DNA of 64,000 bases from Chelatococcus sambhunathii (GTDB lineage: Bacteria > Pseudomonadota > Alphaproteobacteria > Rhizobiales > Methylopilaceae), in the NCBI GenBank assembly GCA_031316315.1, contig JADBEO010000016.1, positions 24,850 to 88,849 of the forward strand, read 5' to 3'. A program made the translations under genes and the position numbers. Of this stretch, positions 40,236-49,503 are shown one piece after another; the stretch's first letter is position 1, and each line of letters opens with the position of its first letter. Under the pieces are notes generated by a model that saw only the letters and a list, made by a program, of their open reading frames with translations, was not told the origin of the DNA and searched no databases.

Positions 40236-40600
40236 ATCCCCGGCGCGGCCGGCGCCTGGTTTCCGCCATGCCCATCGGCCGACCGGCGACAGGGCCCGTT
40301 TCGAAGCCGCGGTGAGACTTGCTCGATCCTCTCGTGGCGAGCGAGTGGGAGACCCTCAGGCTGCAGAACAGGTTTGCTCGACCCACGAGCCCTACGCCTG
40401 AAAGCGATGCGGCTCACCTCGACGGGAGGCTGCGCGGGCGAGAAAAACCGCAGCGCTCTCCATGGTGACGGCGGTGTAGGCCGATGCAGCGATCCACATC
40501 CAGTCCACTCCGGCGACACGGCCGCCCAACGCAAGCCGCCGCCGCCCGATCCCCGATTGCCCCGCGCCCGCCCTTCGGCTAGGTTCCGCGCGTCTCATCC
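40236..40600. other. Intergenic stretch without a recognised gene
   Basis: About 365 bases between the peptide-gene hairpin and tRNA-Arg. No open frame with a ribosome-binding site or membrane segments typical of a bacteriocin immunity protein was found. Nothing further was recognised. Confidence 0.4.
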
Positions 40601-40677
<77 letters not shown>

Positions 40678-41112
40678 AAGATCGACGTCGGTCGGGCATC
40701 AATCTGCTGTGGGGGCGCCGTCGATCGCGAGGACGACGAGCGGCCTCGTCGGCGCGGCCGGACCCGCGACATGGGACCGCCTGGCCGCGCCGGACATCCG
40801 CATCGCGGCCATGCCCAGACGGCGCATCAGCACGATGCGGGCGCCCGCCTCGAAACCGCAGGCCGCCAGCGGCCTCGCGCCTCTCTGCTTCGGCACGGCG
40901 AAGGCGCGCCCGTCGCCGGGATGGAGACGACGAGCGACGGAAGGGTGAGCTCCACGTCGTAACCGATCTGCATGCCCGCGGCAGGAAGCGATCGCAACGA
41001 CGATCGAACGCGCGCAGGCGCGGCCTATGTCTTTAGACGTTCGTCTATCGTTTGGACCGCCTCCGGATCAATTCGCCCGAAGCGTTGTTCTCCTCGCGAG
41101 AGGAGATTTTCC
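40678..41112. other. Intergenic stretch; one doubtful minus-strand frame
   Basis: About 435 bases. A minus-strand frame (40699-40896, GTG or ATG start) ends [14 protein letters not shown] and may be a small or decayed gene, but it lacks a ribosome-binding site and family features. The last 100 bases presumably hold the promoter of the DUF4142 gene. Confidence 0.35.
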
Positions 41113-41640
41113 ATGAGAATGAAAATCGCGTTGACGGTCGCGGCGGTTCTGTTCGCCGGGCCCGCCTTGGCCCAGTCGGTCGGAGAGAAGTCGGGAGCGA
41201 ATTCGGTTCTCGGCATCACGCCTTCCACCGAAGACTTCGTCCTTCAGGCCGCGCAAAGCGACCTGTTCGAGGTGCAATCCAGCGAACTCGCCGCCGCGAG
41301 CGGCGCCGACAAGGTCCGCGAATTCGCGAGCCACATGGTCACGGCCCACAAGAAGACGTCGGACGAGCTCAAATCGGCGGTCAGCGCCGGAGTGAAGGCC
41401 ACCATCCCAAGCGAGATGTCGAGTTCGCAGAAGAGCATGCTCGACGATCTGAAGTCGCGGAAGGGCGACGACCTCGCCGATCAGTATATCGACGACCAGG
41501 TCAGCGCTCATAACGACGCGGTGTCGCTGTTCGAGCGTTATGCCGACGGCGGCGACAACGCAGAGCTCAAGGCCTGGGCCGCGAAGACTTTGCCCGAACT
41601 GAAGCGTCACCTGGAGATGGCGCAGCAGCTGGACAAGTAA
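41113..41640 (+). CDS. DUF4142 domain-containing exported protein
   Basis: This 175-residue protein has a signal peptide (MRMKIALTVAAVLFAGPALAQ) and a four-helix ferritin-like DUF4142 domain: TEDFVLQAAQSDLFEVQSSELAAASGADKVREFASHMVTAHKKTSDEL, and later DQYIDDQVSAHNDAVSLFERYADGGDNAELKAWAAKTLPELKRHLEMAQQL. The His residues at the SHMVTAH and RHLEMA positions are the family's conserved ones. These periplasmic proteins are associated with stress and envelope maintenance; the reaction is not known. AGGAGA lies upstream of the ATG at 41113. It is the first of a run of stress-type genes to 43.7 kb. Confidence 0.9.
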   Translation: MRMKIALTVAAVLFAGPALAQSVGEKSGANSVLGITPSTEDFVLQAAQSDLFEVQSSELAAASGADKVREFASHMVTAHKKTSDELKSAVSAGVKATIPSEMSSSQKSMLDDLKSRKGDDLADQYIDDQVSAHNDAVSLFERYADGGDNAELKAWAAKTLPELKRHLEMAQQLDK

Positions 41641-41713
41641 GAGGGCTGACGCGGCCGTCCGGAGCCTGCGGGCCGACGGCGGCCGCCGAATGGTCAGCAG
41701 AAGCGGAGGCCAC

Positions 41714-42028
41714 ATGGACGGAAAAGCAGTCTTGCTCATGATGCCGGACGGCGACACGCCGAACGCGGCGGATTTTGACGCAGGCGACGATTTCCGGAGC
41801 TTCGAGGAGGCGATCAGGTCGGCGCATGAGCGCGTCGCCCCGAACGATTCGCTGGTGCCCTGGATTCGGTTCGGCGGCGCGATCATGGATCCGGCGCAGG
41901 TCATGGCGACCAACACGCCGCCTGCGCCGCCGAGATCGGCCGGGAGCTCGAGCATCAGCGAGCGACTGGACGAGGATCTCGAAAACACCTTTCCGGCCAG
42001 CGACCCGCCGGCGCGGACCGCGCCCTGA
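41714..42028 (+). CDS. Small hypothetical protein with FPASDPPA tail
   Basis: This 104-residue soluble protein has an acidic N-terminal half (MDGKAVLLMMPDGDTPNAADFDAGDD). Its C-terminal segment, SISERLDEDLENTFPASDPPART, belongs to a motif (LDExLExTFPASDPPA) that ends many unannotated alphaproteobacterial proteins found near stress genes. The start is ATG 41714, preceded by GGAGG four bases upstream. No enzyme motif is seen. Expression under a general stress sigma factor is plausible by neighbourhood only. Confidence 0.7.
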   Translation: MDGKAVLLMMPDGDTPNAADFDAGDDFRSFEEAIRSAHERVAPNDSLVPWIRFGGAIMDPAQVMATNTPPAPPRSAGSSSISERLDEDLENTFPASDPPARTAP

Positions 42029-42082
42029 GCCGGATCGGCTTTCGTCGGGGAAACCGGCGCGCGGAGGCGAGAGGAGAAGACG

Positions 42083-42274
42083 ATGTCAGACATGAAGCCC
42101 GAGATCATCGAGAAGAACGGAAGCTGGGCCTACAGCATCGGCGGCATGGAGTTCGGCAGCTATCCCAGCCGGGAGGCCGCGCTCATCGCCGCCGACAAAC
42201 ATTCGGACGAGACCCCGAGACCGACCGATGCGTCGGACGATGGCGGCCCGCGCCGCGACGATCCGCAGGACTGA
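42083..42274 (+). CDS. Small DUF2188-like hypothetical protein
   Basis: This 63-residue protein begins MSDMKPEIIEKNGSWAYSIGG with a beta-rich GSWAYSIGGMEFGSYPSREAALIAADKHSDE core. That pattern resembles small DUF2188-type proteins, in which a short sheet is followed by a helix whose Ala-rich face begins SREAAL. The tail is acidic and probably disordered. AGGAGAAG precedes the ATG at 42083. It is co-directional with stress-type neighbours. Function is unknown. Confidence 0.65.
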   Translation: MSDMKPEIIEKNGSWAYSIGGMEFGSYPSREAALIAADKHSDETPRPTDASDDGGPRRDDPQD

Positions 42275-42327
42275 CGCGGCGGGGGGGCGAGGGCGCACGT
42301 CGCCGCGGGCTTGGACTGAGTCTCAAC

Positions 42328-42966
42328 ATGAAGCGCTTCTTTCGCGACAACGGCCTGACGATCACGCTGCTTTCGCTGTTCCTGCTGAGCCTTTTGGGAA
42401 TGGCCTTCACGGGCGAGGCGGTCTCGTCCCAGGAAGCGGCGCGTCACGGCCGGGACGGCCCGCCATTGCTTCACTACGTGGCCTCCGGAGAGTTTCTGAG
42501 CGCGCTGTTCGAAAATTGGGAGAGCGAGTTTCTCCAGATGTCTGCCTACGTCGTGCTCACGGCGAAGCTCTTTCAGAGAGGCTCATCGGAATCCCGCGAC
42601 CCCGACGCCCCCGGTCGCGAAGGCGACCAACTGCCGCCAAAGTTCGCGCGGCGCCACTGGTTCGTAAGATGGCTCTACGCGCGCTCGCTCGCGCTCGTCC
42701 TGTTCCTGTTCTTCGCGCTGTCGTTTCTCGCTCACTGGCTCAGCAGCGCAAAGGCCGCGGCGACGGAAGCTTTGCTGCATGGAGAGGCCCCGCCGGGCGC
42801 GCTGGAATTCCTGGCCGACGCCCAGTTCTGGTTCGAGTCCTTCCAGAATTGGCAGTCGGAGTTCCTCGCGACGGCGGCGCTCGTCGTGCTGTCGATTTTC
42901 CTGCGCTTCCAGGGCTCGCCGGAGTCCAAGCCGGTGAGCGCCTCCAACGAGGATACGGGCGGCTAG
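42328..42966 (+). CDS. DUF6766 family membrane protein
   Basis: This 212-residue protein has about four helices. Helix 1 is in NGLTITLLSLFLLSLLGMAFTG, and ENWESEFLQMSAYVVLTAKLF is later echoed by FQNWQSEFLATAALVVLSIFL, so the protein contains an internal repeat of the (E/F)NWxSEF motif. The central helix region is RSLALVLFLFFALSFLAHWL. This architecture and the repeated NWxSEFLxxxAxVVL are characteristic of DUF6766. Function is unknown, though the family often occurs among stress genes. A hydrophilic loop (SSESRDPDAPGREGDQLPP) lies between the halves. Confidence 0.85.
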   Translation: MKRFFRDNGLTITLLSLFLLSLLGMAFTGEAVSSQEAARHGRDGPPLLHYVASGEFLSALFENWESEFLQMSAYVVLTAKLFQRGSSESRDPDAPGREGDQLPPKFARRHWFVRWLYARSLALVLFLFFALSFLAHWLSSAKAAATEALLHGEAPPGALEFLADAQFWFESFQNWQSEFLATAALVVLSIFLRFQGSPESKPVSASNEDTGG

Positions 42967-43210
42967 GCGCCTCGTCTTGCCGTCCCGGGATCCCCGACGT
43001 CCCGGCATGTCGGGCGGCGATGATCCGGCCGCGGATCGCGTTCGGACGTGCGGTCGTAGCGCTTTATTAGCCGGCGCATCCCGTTGCCGCTGGGCGGCGC
43101 CAGCCGGTTTCGGTCCCATGAACGCGCTCATGAGCGCGCCCATGAACGCGCGGAACGCTTTTGCGCCTCGATGGTTGAGCCAGTGCAATTTCAACGCCAA
43201 GGAGAGCATC

Positions 43211-43708
43211 ATGGCGGATAAAGATCTGAACAAGCTTTTCCACGAAACGCTCAAGGACATCTACTATGCCGAGCGCAAGATTCTGAAGGCGCTCCCGAAA
43301 ATGGCCCGCGGCGCGCAGGATCCCAAGCTCAAGGCCGCGTTCGAGAAGCATAAGGACGAGACCGAAGGGCAGATCGAGCGCCTGCAGCAGGTGTTCGAGC
43401 TGATCGGGAAGCGCCCCCAGGGCAAGACCTGCGACGCCATCGAGGGGATCATCTCGGAAGGCGAGGAGATCCTCGACGAGTTCAAGGGCGAGCCCGCGCT
43501 CGACGCCGGGCTCGTCGCGGCGGCGCAAGCGGTCGAGCACTACGAGATCGCCCGTTACGGCACTCTCAAGACCTGGGCCCAAAGCCTTGGCCTGAACGAG
43601 GCGGTCACGCTCATCGACCAGACGCTCGCCGAGGAGAAGAAGACCGACGCCGATCTGAGCAAGCTCGGCGAGACGGCCGCCAATCTGAAGGCGAAGAAGG
43701 CGGCTTGA
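43211..43708 (+). CDS. DUF892 (YciF/YciE-like) ferritin-like stress protein
   Basis: This 165-residue four-helix protein has LNKLFHETLKDIYYAERKILKALPKMARGA, DETEGQIERLQQVFELIG, CDAIEGIISEGEEILDEF, AAAQAVEHYEIARYGTLKTWA and TLIDQTLAEEKKTDADLSKL. Conserved Glu/His pairs (YYAE, HKDETE, VEHYE, EEKKTD) form a dinuclear metal site as in ferritin-like folds. YciF proteins are induced by osmotic or oxidative stress; their reaction is unresolved. The ATG at 43211 has AAGGAGAG upstream. A clear terminator follows 6 bases after the stop. Confidence 0.92.
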   Translation: MADKDLNKLFHETLKDIYYAERKILKALPKMARGAQDPKLKAAFEKHKDETEGQIERLQQVFELIGKRPQGKTCDAIEGIISEGEEILDEFKGEPALDAGLVAAAQAVEHYEIARYGTLKTWAQSLGLNEAVTLIDQTLAEEKKTDADLSKLGETAANLKAKKAA

Positions 43709-43714
43709 TCCATC

Positions 43715-43742
43715 CGCCCGGCGGACATTGGTCCGCCGGGCG
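43715..43742 (+). terminator. Hairpin terminator after the DUF892 gene
   Basis: CGCCCGGCGGAC-ATTG-GTCCGCCGGGCG is a perfect 12-bp stem 6 bases past the stop, followed by CCTTCTTGG. It probably ends the stress gene transcript. The remaining bases to 43989 hold no gene. Confidence 0.75.
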
Positions 43743-43989
43743 CCTTCTTGGCGAGATGCCGGCGCCGCCCGCGGCGGTCGAAGGGCGGGAAAGCCCCCTT
43801 CGTCGGCGTTTCGCGCGTGCGGCCACTCGAGGCGCAAACCGCGTCCAGCCGCCGGAAAGCGCGCGGCGGTTCCGATCGATCGCGCCCGAGACAGCTCCCC
43901 GCCGGATCGACAGGCGGACGTCCATTCCTATTTGCCCGGACCGGCGATAAAAGCCGGAAGGTGGTCGGATCGACGCCAAGGAGCTTCCT

Positions 43990-45486
<1,497 letters not shown>

Positions 45487-45503
45487 GGCGCCGAAGTCGC
45501 GCT

Positions 45504-46577
45504 TCACTCGCCCGGGACGATCTCCGGGCGGGCCCGCTTTGTCCGGATGAAGCCGGTGAGGCGGGCCATCACCTCCCAGAAGCCGCGGCTGTTGCCCTCG
45601 CCGTAGCGGGCTGTCTCCGGAAGCTGCGCCATCAGCCGCGCATGGGCCTTGCCGAGGTTGTGGTAGGGCAGGCGCGGCAGCAGGTGGTGCAGGGCGTGGT
45701 AGCGCAGGCCGACGGGCGCCCAGAGCATCGGCAGCGTCGCCGGCGGCGGCACGTTGACCGTGTCGAGAAACTGCTCGGTCGGCGTCATCTCCTCGCCCTC
45801 GTTCTCCCAATGATGGGCGGCGACGGTGCGGATCTGGTTGACGAGCGCGACCGCCGAGCCGAGGGCGAGGCCGGTCCAGAACACCGTCGACGAGATCACG
45901 CCGAGGATCGTGAGAGTAACCAGCGTGATCGCCCAGACGGAGCAGAGCGCCTCCAGCGTGAGCCAGAGCCTGACCTGAGAGGCCGGCGGCATCTCGCGTC
46001 GGAACAGCGGATTGATCGACAGCGCCGAGAACCGCTCCACTACGACGCGCCGGAACGGCGGGACGATCGCGGCGATCGGCGTCAGCACGGCGAAGCGGAT
46101 CAGCAGGCCGATCGGCGCGAGCGCGGATACGACCACGAAGGCGACCACGTGCCAGAGCGTCTGATGGGCGAGCGGCAGATATTCCGGGTCGCCGACCGTG
46201 CCGTAGCGCGTCTTGGCGTGGTGGAGGTTGTGCACGCCCTCATACATCAGCGAGGGCACGAGGAACGGAACGCCGATCAGCGCATTGTAGCCGAACCTGA
46301 AGCCCGGCACGTCGGCGTCGCGCAGATGCGTCACCTCGTGCAGGAAGCTGACGCCGCGATAGAAGGCGAGAGCCGAGACCACGAAGGCCGCGGCCTTCAA
46401 TGCGAGGCCCGGCAGCAGCACGGCGCCGGCGAAGCCCGCATAGGCGACGAGCGAGGTCGCGATCAGGTCCGCCCAGTAGATCGCCGGCCGCGCCGTCATG
46501 AGGTCGGCGCAGAGCTTGAAGGCGAGAGCGGTGAGGTTCGGTTCGCGGGTCGGCGAGGCTGCTGTCACTGCGTCCAT
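45504..46577 (-). CDS. Fatty acid desaturase, membrane-bound
   Basis: This 357-residue membrane protein has the three histidine boxes of di-iron desaturases: FLHEVTHLRD (box 1), GVHNLHHAKTRYG (box 2) and RYHALHHLLPRLPYHNLGKAH (box 3), with helices between. It uses O2 and a ferredoxin or cytochrome to place a double bond in an acyl lipid or carotenoid. The ATG at 46577 is used because the upstream extension has no hydrophobic or conserved sequence. It is convergent with mmsA (17 bases). Regioselectivity cannot be told. Confidence 0.9.
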   Translation of the reverse strand: MDAVTAASPTREPNLTALAFKLCADLMTARPAIYWADLIATSLVAYAGFAGAVLLPGLALKAAAFVVSALAFYRGVSFLHEVTHLRDADVPGFRFGYNALIGVPFLVPSLMYEGVHNLHHAKTRYGTVGDPEYLPLAHQTLWHVVAFVVVSALAPIGLLIRFAVLTPIAAIVPPFRRVVVERFSALSINPLFRREMPPASQVRLWLTLEALCSVWAITLVTLTILGVISSTVFWTGLALGSAVALVNQIRTVAAHHWENEGEEMTPTEQFLDTVNVPPPATLPMLWAPVGLRYHALHHLLPRLPYHNLGKAHARLMAQLPETARYGEGNSRGFWEVMARLTGFIRTKRARPEIVPGE

Positions 46578-46694
46578 GTCCGGAATTGCGGCGGCGTTCG
46601 CTGCTCGCGGACGCTTATACCATCGCCGTGGCCAAGGTCCCAATCCACGCGCGCAAGGCGGCCGTGCGGTCGCGCGATACCGGCGGCCGCCAGC

Positions 46695-46727
46695 CCGGCG
46701 GAGACGCCGCGCGGGCGCCTCCGCCGG
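46695..46727 (-). terminator. Hairpin downstream of trypsin-like protease 1
   Basis: CCGGCGGAG (46695-46703) and CTCCGCCGG (46719-46727) form a perfect 9-bp stem 15 bases past the stop of the minus-strand protease gene. The loop is GC-rich and may pair further. Confidence 0.55.
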
Positions 46728-46742
46728 ATCGCGGGCAGATTC

Positions 46743-47849
46743 TCAGCAGTTCGCGGGGTAAGCGCTGCAGGCGTCCTCGACCAGGATCTTGATGTTCTCG
46801 GAGGTGAAGGGCGAGGCGCCCTGCTCCTTGACGGCCTGGTTGGTGTAGCCCCAGCTCGTGGTTCCGACCACGACCAGCCGGTTGGCCTCCTTGCCCGACT
46901 TGACGCCGTCGCTCAGGGTCGGCGCGAAGCCGAAGTTCACGAGCCAAGGACCTCCGCTCGATCCGCCGGTCTGCAGCGAGCCGATGATGGTGTTGTTCGA
47001 CTCGTTCTTGTCGACCGATCCTTGCGAGTCGGTTCGCATCATCTGCTGGCCGTTGTTGAGCGCGCCGGGGTAGCCGAGCTGCGTGATCAGCACCTGATTG
47101 TTCTTGTTGTAGCTGTAGCCGCCCCAGCCGTAGCCGAACCAGCCGGTGCGATTGCCGGCGAAATTCCCCTGCGGCGCCAGCACGAGCACGGCGATGTCGT
47201 TTTCGCAGACGACGCCCTTGGTGGCGCACTTGGCCTTGCCGTTGAAGTAGCTGGTCATCACGAAGACGTCCTGCGCAGCCCACTCGCCATAGGGCGCTTC
47301 CCCGTCGCGGTAAGCCGGCACGTACTTGAATCCCGTATAGAACCGCTTCTTGCCGAAGTCGGACACACAGTGGGCCGCCGTGACGGCGATGCCCGGCTTG
47401 ATCATCGACGCCGAGCAGATGAAGCTGCCGCCGTCGTCCGTGAAGAACAGCTTGCCGGCTCGGCGGTACGGATCGCCGGACGAGTCGCTCTGCGTCGCCG
47501 TCGTGAACGGGTGATTGCTGGTGCCGAAGGCCTGCGACGACAGGCTGTCGTTGACCCACTTCGATTTCGGAAGCTTGACCGGCTTCCGCTCGCCGCTGCC
47601 CTTGCCTCCGGCTTCGAAGCCCGAGGGGCCGTCGAACGTCGCCTGGGCGCCCTGAAGGATCAGGTCGGCCTGGTCGGTCGGAGCGGCGTCGTTGCCCGGG
47701 AGCGCGAAGGGCCTCGCATTGGCGTAGTCGATGTCGGCTTTCTTGACCTTCTGATGCGTTACGGACGGCCGCTCCGAAGTCTGGGCGGCCGCCGTCTGCA
47801 GACCCCCTGCAAGAAAGGCGAGCGCGATCGCTGCTGATCGTGTAAACAT
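46743..47849 (-). CDS. Exported trypsin-like serine protease, paralogue 1
   Basis: This 368-residue protein has a signal peptide (MFTRSAAIALAFLAGGLQTAAAQ) and a pro-like region of about 110 residues with YANARPFALPGNDAAP. A chymotrypsin-fold domain follows, with His in VTAAHCVSDFG, Asp in ENDIAVLVL and Ser in TGGSSGGPWLVNFG. Two cysteine pairs (CSAS...AAHC; CATKGVVC) and a Gly/Tyr-rich insert (GWFGYGWGGYSYNKN) are notable. The C-terminus ends DACSAYPANC. The start is ATG 47849, preceded by GGGGGGAA. A second copy of the gene lies 184 bases away, same strand. Confidence 0.9.
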   Translation of the reverse strand: MFTRSAAIALAFLAGGLQTAAAQTSERPSVTHQKVKKADIDYANARPFALPGNDAAPTDQADLILQGAQATFDGPSGFEAGGKGSGERKPVKLPKSKWVNDSLSSQAFGTSNHPFTTATQSDSSGDPYRRAGKLFFTDDGGSFICSASMIKPGIAVTAAHCVSDFGKKRFYTGFKYVPAYRDGEAPYGEWAAQDVFVMTSYFNGKAKCATKGVVCENDIAVLVLAPQGNFAGNRTGWFGYGWGGYSYNKNNQVLITQLGYPGALNNGQQMMRTDSQGSVDKNESNNTIIGSLQTGGSSGGPWLVNFGFAPTLSDGVKSGKEANRLVVVGTTSWGYTNQAVKEQGASPFTSENIKILVEDACSAYPANC

Positions 47850-47971
47850 CTGGTTCCCCCCTGAGTACCGCTGCGGAACATATCTTCCGCCGGTCCCGCG
47901 AAAAAGCTGCAAAGGCTTGCAGGCGGTCTGCTCACGAATCTTTGAGTCGCGGGTGACGGGCCGGCGAGCAA

Positions 47972-47997
47972 AGGCCCGCAGCGGCAGCCGCGGGCCT
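47972..47997 (-). terminator. Hairpin between the two protease genes
   Basis: AGGCCCGC (47972-47979) and GCGGGCCT (47990-47997) form an 8-bp stem after the stop of the upstream paralogue. The minus strand continues TTTGC. The two proteases are therefore likely separate transcription units. Confidence 0.6.
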
Positions 47998-48033
47998 CGG
48001 TATCCATAGGTTCGCGGAAAGCCGCGGCTGACG

Positions 48034-49167
48034 TCATTGGCAGGCTGCGGGGAAATCCGCGCAGGCTGCGTTCACGAGGCTCACGATGTTGGCGCTCGTG
48101 AAGGGAGACGCGCCCTGCTCCTTGGGTCCGCTGGCGCTGGTGTCGGTGTAGCCCCAGCTTGTGGCCCCGACCACGATGTTGTGGCGGCCGGCGGAGCCGA
48201 ACCCAGTCGGCGCCGTCAGCGTCGGCGTCAGACCGAAGTTGACGAGCCAAGGTCCGCCGCTCGATCCGCCCGTCTGCAACGATCCGATGATGGTGTTGTT
48301 GGAGTTCGAGGCGCTCACCGAGCCTTGCGAGTCGGTGCGGATCTGCTCCAGTCCGCCGTTGAGCGCGACGGGATAGCCGAGCTGCGTGATCGCCGCCTGA
48401 CCGTTGACATAGCTGTAGCCGTTGTAGCCGTAACCGTAGTAGCCGGCGCGCGCTCCGGCATAGGCGCCGCTCTGCGCCGCGAGCACGATCACCGCCACGT
48501 CGTTGGCGCATACGACGCCGGATACGGCGCAAGAGTCCGTGCCGTTGAAGTAGGAGGTCATGACGCGCGCTTGCACGGAGGTCCAGACGCCGAACGGCGC
48601 GGTTCCCTTGTTGTAGGCGGGAACGAACTGGAATCCCGTGTAGAAGCGGCGGGCGCCGAAACTCGACACGCAATGCGCCGCGGTCACGACCAGCCCGCGC
48701 TTGATCAGCGAAGCGGAGCAGACGAAGGAGCTGCTTCCGTCCTTGAAAAACAACTTGCCGGCGGGCCGATAGTATCCCTGGCTGTAGAACTGCGACAGGC
48801 TGGTCGTGTACGGGTGCTTGTTCGTTCCGTACTCCTGAGGGGCGACGCCGTCTTCCTCTTCGGCGAGCGCCTTGCTGACCGGGAGCTTCTTCGGCGTCTC
48901 CTTGCCGTCTCCTTCGGCGCCTTTCTCGAAGCCGGGCGCGCCCGGGAACTTCACCGAGGCGCCGTCGGCCAGAAGCGCGGCCTGCGAAACCGGCGCGGCG
49001 TTCGACCGAGGAAGCTTGAACGGCTTGGCGTTCTCGTAGTCGATCTTGGCTTTGCCATTGGTGGCGACCGCGACGGTGTCGCCGTTCTTGTTGACCTGCG
49101 CGTGAGCCAATCCGGCCGTAAGCGTCAGCGCCGCGGCATAGACCGCGATGCGGGTGCCGAAACCCAT
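48034..49167 (-). CDS. Exported trypsin-like serine protease, paralogue 2
   Basis: This 377-residue protein has the same build as paralogue 1: a signal peptide (FGTRIAVYAAALTLTAGLAHAQ), an acidic/charged pro-like region with YENAKPFKLPRSNAAP, then the triad in VTAAHCVSSFG, ANDVAVIVL and TGGSSGGPWLVNFG. The Tyr/Gly insert (GYYGYGYNGYSYVNG) is shared. The C-terminus, ACADFPAACQ, repeats the two-cysteine tail. The ATG at 49167 is chosen because the signal peptide starts there; GGAGA is upstream. It is a tandem duplicate. Substrates are unknown; a role in envelope-protein turnover or predation defence is open. Confidence 0.9.
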   Translation of the reverse strand: MGFGTRIAVYAAALTLTAGLAHAQVNKNGDTVAVATNGKAKIDYENAKPFKLPRSNAAPVSQAALLADGASVKFPGAPGFEKGAEGDGKETPKKLPVSKALAEEEDGVAPQEYGTNKHPYTTSLSQFYSQGYYRPAGKLFFKDGSSSFVCSASLIKRGLVVTAAHCVSSFGARRFYTGFQFVPAYNKGTAPFGVWTSVQARVMTSYFNGTDSCAVSGVVCANDVAVIVLAAQSGAYAGARAGYYGYGYNGYSYVNGQAAITQLGYPVALNGGLEQIRTDSQGSVSASNSNNTIIGSLQTGGSSGGPWLVNFGLTPTLTAPTGFGSAGRHNIVVGATSWGYTDTSASGPKEQGASPFTSANIVSLVNAACADFPAACQ

Positions 49168-49503
49168 CTCAAGTCTCCGATTTTTGTTCGCGCGTAGAAG
49201 CGCTCGGTAGCATGAGGAAGTCTCGGAGCTTGCCCTCCGCTCTTCAATACGTACGAATGCGTAGTTGTCACGCCACAATTTATTCACGCGGGAATGAGAT
49301 TTCTTTCTTCTGTAGAGGGCGTTTTGACCCTGCGGAACAGCGAGTGTTTTCGATTTCTTTTCAAGTCGCTGGCGATCGGGCGGAATGTCGCTGCGCGCAA
49401 GTCGTTCCGAGCGCGTCAGGCGCGGCCGCGGTCGAGGCGTCCCGGAAAAGAGCCTGCGCGGATTTCGGCCCTCACGTGACGCGAGGACGGAACATGGGCG
49501 CCG
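49168..49503. other. Promoter region of protease 2 and intergenic stretch
   Basis: 336 bases, AT-richer from about 49230 to 49350 (for example ACGCCACAATTTATTCACG and GAGATTTCTTTCTTC), which probably include the minus-strand promoter. No gene or strong repeat is seen. Confidence 0.4.

Noticed and set aside
40699..40896. Minus-strand frame ending [14 protein letters not shown] between tRNA-Arg and the DUF4142 gene
   Set aside because: The C-terminus looks protein-like, but there is no ribosome-binding site and no recognised family, and the N-terminal part is ambiguous between two frames. It is noted only in the intergenic entry.
43123..43138. 16-bp palindrome CGCGCTCATGAGCGCG before the DUF892 gene
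   Set aside because: It is part of a short repeated CCCATGAACGCG context and GC-rich self-complementary words are common here; no further support for an operator.
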